Part shown: positions 1 to 6,933 of the stretch, piece by piece
Layout of the letters: every line of letters begins with the position of its first letter
Position numbering within the stretch: the stretch's first letter is position 1
The notes under the pieces: model-generated
What the model was told of the DNA's origin: nothing
The model's database searches: none
Seen by the model: only the letters and a program-made list of their open reading frames with translations
Program-made: the position numbers and the translations under genes
From: Astrocystis sublimbata
Lineage: Eukaryota; Ascomycota; Sordariomycetes; Xylariales; Xylariaceae
NCBI GenBank assembly: GCA_022453515.1
Contig: JAJNNY010000164.1
Span: 1 to 19,115 of the forward strand
Direction of reading: 5' to 3'
Length of the DNA: 19,115 nucleotides

Positions 1-1974
1 ATGCGACCAAGATGGTCGTTTAGGTGGCACGCAGCCGGTCCAGAACAACGAAGGTGTGGAGCGGAAGTGGCTTTGCTACACAACATTCACGCCTCGAACC
101 TCTTTATCAACGCGCTTGAGAGAGTATCAAAGATAACTTGGGGGCGGTTCTTCTTAATACGGCGCCCCACGTTCATGCGCCCACGCCGAACCATTGCCAC
201 AGCTGCTGTTCATGTCTACAGCTGAAAACACAGTGTCCGACCCTGCTCTCGGCCCTTGAGGAAGTCCTCCGCTTCTGTGGAAAAACAGGCATCGCCACAC
301 GGATGGAAGGGAAGTATCCCGGCATAGCAAAGGCGCCTCCTGACGTCGACGTCGAGGTGCAGATGGTTAGGCGGGATCGGTGCGGGTGCGCGCGTGGTGG
401 TGTCGGGCTCGTCGGGGTCGGGGTCGGAGGAGGGGGTGGGGATTACAACACAACTTACGGCTTTAGTTACAAAAACGCAGTTCATCTTGCGGTCGCAAAT
501 CGCAAATCGCGGCCCGCAAGTCTCGTCCGGGCGCTTCAATAGCCCTGTACGCCACTGGCACTTTCGTATCCGGGGGTCGTGGCCTCAAAGCAAAGCAAAG
601 CAAAGCAAAGCACCCCACCTCACAGCTGAATCTCATATAATTTAAGAATGGCGGCCTCAGTGAGTCAATGCGCTACGGTGGTGATGAGTTCGCAACGCCT
701 GTGCAAGTGTTGAGGACGTGGCCAGAGGGATGTCAGAGATCCAACGGGAAGCAGGTGCAACGAGATAGGCCTGACATCAGAGGAGACACGAATTGCGGCA
801 ATAGCTTTGTTCAAGACGAATAATGGATGCGAAGGGATTGTAACGGTACTAGCGCGCTCGCTCATGTACCACGCTGCACTGAGTCGTGGCATGTACAACA
901 AAGACGTGACCTCAGGGCGCGACATCATGATGCCTTGCATGACAGTTCAACACCAGCAAGTAAGGGAACTCACATCTGACGGAGTGCACCCAATAGAAAA
1001 TGTGTGCATCGCTTCTATGTGTAGGGATATGGGCGACTCGGGAATGAGCGATGCGCTGCATGTGTTTGCGAAAGTTGAGTACATTTATGAATGGCACGAT
1101 GATTACGTAGGTGCCTTTGCGAGTATGCAATTGGAACCGAGAGGCGCTTTTGTGGCCAGGAGAAAAACAGGGCGATGCGATGATGATGTAACACGGTACA
1201 GGAACACCAGCAAAAGCAGCTGACCCGACTTGTTGCTAATAAGGTTCCGTCCAGCGTCAAACGTCAAACCAGCCAACAGATGGACACACATTGTGACGCG
1301 GGGGTTCCCGTCTTTAAAGGGTTTATTCTTGGGTGTGTCAAGGCCCGAGCATGGATTGTTTTAGGCCCGTTAGGTTGAGGGTACTGGGTTCGGGTACCGA
1401 CACCGTTCGCCAACTCAGCAGTGAGGGAAGGAAGACACAGCTAGCTGCAGCACATGCACTGAAGGTACGTACCTATCTCGCCTTGCTCGCCTACCTACCT
1501 TACCGCACCTTGCCTGTGCTGCGTCTGCGCTCTTTGTACTTCAATAGTAGGTAGGTACAATAGAATGCGCAGCTGCCCAACTTTGTTACCCATTCACCAC
1601 CACCACCTTCACCTTTGATCCTAAGCTTGATCCTCTTTCAACCCTACACCAACAATCCTATTTATCACAACACCGGCGTCGGGCTTATTGAGATTCGACA
1701 GACACTGCCTTCTCACTACATTGCAGACACACAGTATTACCAATCCCGCTGTCGACCTGCCCTAAAGGAACTGACTGGAACGCTACCTACCCCATACAGG
1801 CCCTTTAGGCACCTGCAGCTAAACACCCCGCCGCACGCTACTTTTGCGCCTGGGTTACCTCAGGTACTCACTCACTGTAGCAGCGGACCCGACCGAGCCA
1901 AGGCAGCCAGCCACGAGGAAGGAGCATCAAACACGGCGCACTGCATCGCCTTCGCTTCGGACCGCACGCATCAC
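1..1974. other. Intergenic, no supported gene
   Basis: No stretch here gives a recognisable protein on either strand. The open frames are short (up to about 140 codons), overlap each other on both strands, and show no domain, signal peptide or intron-linked continuation. A pentanucleotide repeat lies at 586-610. From about 1440 onwards the DNA becomes rich in CTACCT/TACC tetramers and CA/CT tracts, as is common upstream of filamentous fungal genes. A distal exon or non-coding RNA cannot be excluded. Confidence 0.55.
586..610. repeat. (CAAAG)5 microsatellite
   Basis: Five exact tandem copies of CAAAG, followed by a partial copy. It lies in non-coding DNA. Confidence 0.95.
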
Positions 1975-2232
1975 CCGAGCCACCCTTCTTTCTCACCACT
2001 TCTCTTTCTTCATCGACTTACACACACTCGACACACTACCTCGACTCGCATCCACGAACCAACACAACCGCCACCAGTCCCGCCACCAACCAGAAGCGCG
2101 CGCGCTAATCGACCCGCCATCGCCTCACCTGCGGTTAAGGACGGGGAGCAATTGAATTGAATTGAACCAGGGCTCGCAACGAGCCATCGCGCATCGGATC
2201 AGGACCCATCGTCGCCCGTCGCATCTGATCTG
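1975..2232 (+). promoter_or_regulatory. CT/CA-rich leader upstream of the acidic protein gene
   Basis: Pyrimidine-rich runs (CTTCTTTCTCACC..., CTCTTTCTTCATC...) occupy about 1983-2016, followed by CA-rich DNA and three tandem ATTGA units near 2151-2165. CT-rich tracts just upstream of the transcription start are typical of filamentous fungal promoters and 5' leaders. The preceding open frame (1615-2160) is in the same frame as the coding region but is closed by TGA at 2158-2160. Its translation is low-complexity Pro/His/Thr sequence, so I read it as leader rather than exon. The transcription start is inferred. Confidence 0.35.
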
Positions 2233-3318
2233 ATGGTCCTCGAGACCGCCACCACCTCGACCACCACCATGGACGGCGACGTGTGCGCAGCACCCTCGCC
2301 GCCCATCATCGACTGGACCATGCCACACCACCACCACCACCACCACGCCGACATGGACGCCGATTCACATTCACATACACACATGCACACACACGTCCAC
2401 AGATGTTCGCATCGCCTCACGAAGTCGCCACGCTCCCCCTCGTCCTCCCCCTCATTCTCGTCCGAGAGTGAGTCACGCACAACCCTGTCGCGGTGTTCCT
2501 CCCTCTCCTCCCTGACCTCCGCATATTCCGAAACAGACGGTTCCGAAACAGACGACTGCGACGACGACAATGAGGTCATTCTCATCAGCATCCTCAAGAA
2601 GCCTCGGCCCGGCCGCAGCCCCAAACCGCAGCAGGCCCACGACCAAGCGCAGATGAGTCAACAGCACCAACACAGCCAAGGTGGGGCCGACGACGCTAGC
2701 AGCCATCTCCACAACCAGCATCATCACCATGCGATTGACGGAGACGAGGCATTGGGATTCAATGTGGACGAAGAAACCGACGACGACGATTGGCAGCGGT
2801 GCGACGATGAGGAGGAGAGCGAGTGCGACATCATATTCGAGCGCAATGTCTCGTTCGACAACCCCCTCGCCACCGATCTCGTCACCGGCCTCGAGGTCCA
2901 GCCGTCGACGCGCTCGCGGGTCGAGTGGGCGGCGATGAAGGCCAGGGAGCAGCTCGAGCGCATCGAGCGGAAGCTCATGCTGCTGGGTGTTTCCGACGAC
3001 AACGAGGAAGGGGAAGACGAATGGAACGAAGAGCAGGCCATCGAGGGCGGGTTTCAGGACAAAGACACAGACACAGACACAGACATACGCGGGGAGGATC
3101 GACATCAGGTTCTCAACGACGAACACGGAGGAAAGACAGAGGAGAAGAGCGGAATTGAAGATGATGACGCTAGAGCTGCAAGATACCCGCGGGAAAGCCA
3201 CAGCGATCAATGTGTTGGCCAGGATCATGATGTCCACGACGATATCAAAGCCTACGTGCTCGAGATCGAAGAAGCCGCCGTCCAATCTGTCGCGCCTCTC
3301 TCTGTTTCTGCACGGTGA
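2233..3318 (+). CDS. Acidic His/Ser-rich disordered protein with SILK and RVxF-like motifs
   Basis: Uninterrupted 361-codon frame. I do not recognise a named family. Visible parts: seven His in a row (residues 32-38) and an alternating His tract (46-60), a Ser-rich block (65-96), an acidic stretch (99-114), SILKKPRPGR (119-128), a Gln/His-rich segment (133-166), another acidic block (179-199), RNVSFDN (204-210), a probable helix RVEWAAMKAREQLERIERK (about 225-245), then an acidic tail with an Asp-Thr repeat. SILK and [RK]x[VI]x[FW] are the two short docking motifs of protein phosphatase 1 partners, here in the usual order, so a PP1-regulatory role is a reasonable guess but unproven. Met13 (2269) sits in a strong ACCATGG context and may be the true start; Met1 has a poor context. 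A long minus-strand frame overlaps, but its translation is hydrophobic nonsense complementary to the acidic codons. An unseen intron in the tail is possible. Confidence 0.6.
   Translation: MVLETATTSTTTMDGDVCAAPSPPIIDWTMPHHHHHHHADMDADSHSHTHMHTHVHRCSHRLTKSPRSPSSSPSFSSESESRTTLSRCSSLSSLTSAYSETDGSETDDCDDDNEVILISILKKPRPGRSPKPQQAHDQAQMSQQHQHSQGGADDASSHLHNQHHHHAIDGDEALGFNVDEETDDDDWQRCDDEEESECDIIFERNVSFDNPLATDLVTGLEVQPSTRSRVEWAAMKAREQLERIERKLMLLGVSDDNEEGEDEWNEEQAIEGGFQDKDTDTDTDIRGEDRHQVLNDEHGGKTEEKSGIEDDDARAARYPRESHSDQCVGQDHDVHDDIKAYVLEIEEAAVQSVAPLSVSAR
2326..2347. repeat. (CAC)n trinucleotide repeat inside the coding region
   Basis: A run of CAC triplets encodes the heptahistidine tract of the acidic protein. 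It is prone to length change in frame. Confidence 0.85.
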
Positions 3319-3437
3319 CGGCGAGCTACAGAGGGACGAGGACGATGCTATCGAGGGACTGGATACGACTAGTGAAACGCCGCCAGCGAATGACATCGGG
3401 ATAGAACAGAGGTCCTGGTCGCTCCATCTGCTTCTTC

Positions 3438-3463
3438 ACCTACCTACCTACCTACCTACCTAC
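3438..3463. repeat. (ACCT)6 microsatellite
   Basis: Six tandem ACCT units plus a partial unit, 120 bp after the stop codon of the acidic protein gene. Confidence 0.95.
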
Positions 3464-3525
3464 ACACACTTCACTACACGGTCGGGGCGGTCGCCGGTCA
3501 TACAACCAACGCGCAACACATAATC

Positions 3526-3544
3526 AGCGAGCGAGCGAGCGAGC
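3526..3544. repeat. (AGCG)4.75 microsatellite
   Basis: Four full AGCG units plus AGC, the second of three neighbouring tetranucleotide repeats. Confidence 0.95.
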
Positions 3545-3596
3545 AGAACAAGATGTGTTGCCGTGATTTTCCATACAGGTTGTCCGAGCGACTACC

Positions 3597-3615
3597 ACCG
3601 ACCGACCGACCGACC
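3597..3615. repeat. (ACCG)4.75 microsatellite
   Basis: Four ACCG units plus ACC, running directly into the palindrome ACCTAGGT. Confidence 0.95.
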
Positions 3616-4627
3616 TAGGTACTTACTCGCGTAGCTTGTGCTACGCAGCTCTGCGCATTTGGCCTTGTCTAGGAAGGAGTACTCGGTCTTGCGACGTTGG
3701 GTCACAGGGACTTTGGCATAGAACTTTTTGCCTGGATAGCACCGCGATAGCTATCACGCACTTGCTTGCCTTTGCAATAACCCTGAATCATTATCTATAT
3801 AAATGAAATCAAATGAATAAACACTCTGAAACCAAAACTTGAAGGAAATATCTGTGTGTGCATGTGTTCATGTGAGGAATAGTTACTTATTGTCTCGGGT
3901 GGTTAGCTGGGTGGGGGTGGCTACCGGGGTGTCTACTTGGTAGCTAGTAGCGATGGGTGGTTGTGTTGGATATAACGATATGACTTGGATCAGGAGTTCT
4001 ATCCTTATATGGGGTGAGCCAAGAATACTGCGCCACCCTAGTACCCACTAGAGCAACACTAGTAGTAGACACCTAGCTACAGAGAAGACTCTTCTCCTTA
4101 ACAACAACAATAACAGAACAATTGGCTCGAATCTGACAGAAGTTGGCAAAGATGGCTTTGCGACACGAATCGTAAACCGTGCATTGATTGTACCAATGCC
4201 AAATTCTGGATTCTGCACTATCCGTTTCCCTGAGCGGCCTGCGGCTGGCTGCGGCTTTACCTAAACGTGGGGGTTTGGGGGGGCGTGTTCAGGTAATAAG
4301 CAAGCTACCTAAAGTACCTAACCTAAGCTCGCCCGCCTAGGCCGCTGCCCACTCCTAGGCCAGCCGACCGAGCGACCTACAGAGGTACCTATCTACCTAC
4401 CTTATGCACCATGATAGAAGCCAGCAATCCGCGACCGGAGACAGACAGCGTCGTCGTCGCAGGTGGCATTGTCAGCCGCGCACCACTGTAGTTTTCCCTT
4501 TGATAAGGTATCATGCTAGAAGTACGCGCAAGTCGGGGAGCACCGCTACGCGCCGCCCGGGCAAGCGTCTTGGCTTTGGCTGAGGCAATGTGTTTCGCAA
4601 GCACATCATTGCGCATGTATGTGTGTC

Positions 4628-4674
4628 TACCTACACTAGCGAGGGAGGGGGGTTCTGTGACATGATCTCGGGCA
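4628..4674 (+). repeat. Left terminal inverted repeat of the 881-bp element
   Basis: Begins CCTACACTAGCGAGGG and ends near CGGGCATG. It pairs with 5462-5508 on the opposite strand. Confidence 0.8.
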
Positions 4675-5055
4675 TGGTCACAGGCCTTGTGATTGTCCCC
4701 TAAAATCTAGGACCATGTTTAAGCTTCGTAACAGTCTCTGTAACTATCACATACTAGGGACTATTTTTTAGCTAGAAATAGCGTCCCATTCGCTATAGGC
4801 TCTAGCCCGAGACTGTTACCGAGCTAATTACAGCTTAGAAACTGTTACAGAGCCTAGGATCCAGTTGCTTTTCGAGATCATGTTGGATTCTGGAGACCGT
4901 CCCCTACAGGGTACCTAGGTAAGCTCGCGTAAACTAAGTATTCAGGGAAGGCACGTACAAAGAATCAGAATAGTAGAAACAGAAGGCTCGTCGAACTTAG
5001 GCACCCGAGGCACCTAGACCTGTAGCCGTAACTCTATTCCTCTCCTTCTCACACC

Positions 5056-5074
5056 TCACACACACACACACACG
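5056..5074. repeat. (CA)n microsatellite
   Basis: Alternating CA run inside the 881-bp TIR element, just before the minisatellite. Confidence 0.85.
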
Positions 5075-5084
5075 CTGGCGCGCG

Positions 5085-5190
5085 CCCCCAGGACTGGATT
5101 GGAGCCTACCCCCTAGGACTGGACTGCAGAACCTTACCCCCTAGGACTAGACTGGATTGGAGCCCTCCGTCTGGATTGGACTAGCGAGAC
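5085..5190. repeat. Degenerate minisatellite with CCCCC(T)AGGACT units
   Basis: At least three units start with five C followed by (T)AGGACTGGA or AGGACTAGA, at 5085, 5109 and 5137. They are spaced 24-28 bp apart, and GGATTGGA/GGACT remnants follow. It lies inside the 881-bp TIR element. Confidence 0.75.
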
Positions 5191-5461
5191 TAACTGGTAG
5201 GCTACCTATAGGTATGGGCAGGTAGGCGTAGGCAAGTATACATATATCTTTAGGTATAAGCAAATAGAGGTACGTACTACGAAAATAGTAGTATATTCGT
5301 ATCAATAAATATTTCTTTAGACGTATATAGCCGTAGCCCGAGATTACGTCGAGTCTAACATTGTATTAAAGCTCTAAGATCGTCTCGAACCTGACATTAT
5401 TTCGAGTACGAAATCGTCAAAAGCTATTCACCGATCTGAGATCATATCAGAGACCTAAGAT

Positions 5462-5508
5462 CATGCCCGGCATCATGTCACAGACCCCCCCTCCCACGCT
5501 AGTGTAGG
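5462..5508 (-). repeat. Right terminal inverted repeat of the 881-bp element
   Basis: Read on the minus strand it begins CCTACACTAGCGTGGG and matches the left end at about 43 of 47 positions. Confidence 0.8.
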
Positions 5509-5897
5509 TATGCACGAAGAGAGAAGGGTATGCGGCATGTGTCAGATATAAGGGGTATGAGGTTATCCGTATTATTGGTTAAATGAGGGCTAGAGGTAGA
5601 ACCCATGTCAGGAAGACTAGGTTCCCCATACTATTCTAGTACGGGCGCGTCTCCAAAAACAAGGACAACAAGAACAATCAATCACCACTTTACCACCTGC
5701 TACAAATTATCGCTTATATTTGACAGCATGCTTAGGTATTTGGGGAGGTCCCGCGACACACCGGAAAGCGTGCATCGGTGTCGCACTACCGAAAGAATGG
5801 GAAATGTAAAAGTAGCATGATTCAATCGCGTGGGGAAGAATAACGAGATTAAGAACAATCAATCTAGATGATAGGTTCTATTTCCCAAGCTTGAAAT

Positions 5898-5927
5898 TAT
5901 ATAAGGATGAATTCTTATCCTTATATA
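5898..5927. repeat. Perfect 11-bp inverted repeat (hairpin)
   Basis: TATATAAGGAT (5898-5908) is the exact reverse complement of ATCCTTATATA (5917-5927), separated by GAATTCTT. It may be a TATA-containing remnant of an old LTR; no boundaries were found. Confidence 0.85.
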
Positions 5928-6003
5928 TTCATTCTGCTTAACCAAGTTGTTTGTTTCAATCTGATTGCGAAAACATGACGGGTTTGCTGCTAATCTGCAG
6001 CGT

Positions 6004-6025
6004 ATTACCTACCTAGGTAGGTAAT
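6004..6025. repeat. Perfect 22-bp palindrome
   Basis: The half ATTACCTACCT is followed at once by its reverse complement, centred on CCTAGG. It is the longest member of a family of ACCTAGGTA palindromes seen in the intergenic DNA of this window. Confidence 0.95.
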
Positions 6026-6933
6026 TCGTTAGGATCAGTGCCGTCCAAACGACTGGAATTGAATCCGACAATCGCAGCCTCTAGGCCATCAAGCGTGACA
6101 TGATCGCAGATGACTAAGTCGATCAGGACGACGTCTCGGGAGACTGTGTTAGATTTGATGGATTCTGGTTGATTCTGCCATATGGCTTGTGTTGTGTGTC
6201 TCTCAGGCTCCCTCGTATCTATGAGGCATTCAAGGACTTAGGTCGCGTGACCCTTCTGTAGCAGCCCCTAAGTGTGCTAGCTTACTGCTACCCAATCTGT
6301 TCAGTTGTAGGTGATAAGCTCTATCCCAGTGCAGTAGTCCAACAGACTGCCCACGAAAGAGGACGAGAGCATGTCCTTTTTGCACATTGGTTCGCGCAGT
6401 TAGGTAGTTCTATATCTAACGTGTAGGTAGACATTGAAGCTGGCGACTATCAATTATAGAAATCGCGCGGGCGCGGGATTGCGCATCCTTATTGTCGACG
6501 TAGCGGGAGGATAGGTACGTATAGGTAAGGCCGACTTGTTCAAGTACAGGTGCGATTCCCTTCGCTTGTCAACGTACTAGAGCCCGCAATATCATGCAAG
6601 TACAAGGCAAAGCCATATTCCTAGTGCGATACGATCTACTTCGCATCAACCGTGTCTTATCATAGTATTCATTTATATTTGAATCAATTGATTGATCGCT
6701 TTACCTGAAAATTACTTAAATGGATAGGTACTTCAGTACTTGATATCATCACACTCTCTGAATTGACACACCAACTGAAACTGGGAAACGAAGGCATTGA
6801 GTAGAAGTCATATAATTATATAGTAAGCCGACCTAGTAACCACCTAGGTAACTACACAATAACAATCAACACCAACACCAACACCAACACAACGCTCAAC
6901 TCAAGACGTTGAATTCACTTCACATCACTTCGC

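Larger units (their letters stand above)
3319..4627. other. Intergenic, microsatellite-rich, no supported gene
   Basis: No coding frame of note. It holds three different tetranucleotide microsatellites within 200 bp of the upstream stop codon (listed separately), a palindromic ACCTAGGTA at about 3613, and AT-richer unique sequence after 3700. A segment beginning TGTTGGATATAACG at 3964 and carrying ATCCTTATAT at 4001-4010 looks loosely like the start of a Copia-type LTR, but no matching end or target duplication was found. Confidence 0.6.
4628..5508. mobile_element. 881-bp non-coding TIR element (MITE-like / non-autonomous DNA transposon)
   Basis: The two ends are inverted copies of each other. 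CCTACACTAGCG, then GGGAGGGGGG, TCTGTGACATGAT and CGGGCATG occur on the plus strand from 4628 and on the minus strand from 5508, giving about 47 bp with about four mismatches. TA flanks both ends (4626-4627 and 5509-5510), as expected for a Tc1/mariner/pogo-type target duplication. The inside has no long open frame. It holds further short inverted repeats, a direct repeat of TAGCCCGAGA (4803-4812 and 5334-5343), a CA microsatellite and a CCCCCTAGGACT minisatellite. The TIR sequence differs from that of the pogo-type element at 16542, so that element is not its obvious parent. A coincidental inverted repeat of this length is very unlikely; family assignment is open. Confidence 0.75.
5509..6933. 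other. Intergenic, no supported gene
   Basis: Only short open frames, none with recognisable content. It contains two strong palindromes (5898-5927 and 6004-6025) and scattered TAGGTA tetramers. The last ~100 bp, including an ACCAACACCAACACC tract at about 6871-6890, lie downstream of the minus-strand GH20 gene and may include its 3' untranslated region. Confidence 0.6.

Noticed and set aside
807..1223. 138-codon plus-strand frame
   Set aside because: No recognisable family, signal peptide or neighbouring exon; overlapping minus-strand frames of similar length exist, so length alone is not support.
1615..2160. 181-codon plus-strand frame in the same frame as the acidic protein gene
   Set aside because: It is closed by a TGA at 2158-2160, translates to low-complexity Pro/His/Thr sequence, and I see no GT-AG pair that would join it convincingly; it fits a CT/CA-rich leader better.
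2473..3396. 307-codon minus-strand frame opposite the acidic protein
   Set aside because: Its translation is repetitive Val/Leu/Ser with a VCVCVCVFV stretch that mirrors the GACACA repeat; the plus-strand frame has a better start context and structured motif content.
3964..4120. Possible Copia-type LTR starting TGTTGGATATAACG
   Set aside because: The start and the ATCCTTATAT box are suggestive, but no CA end followed by the flanking GGTTG was found, and no paired LTR or internal domain is present in the window.
5820..5975. Possible LTR end around the TATATAAGGAT hairpin, ending GATTGCGAAAACA
   Set aside because: Resembles a retroelement promoter region, but no start or target duplication could be matched; kept only as an inverted repeat.
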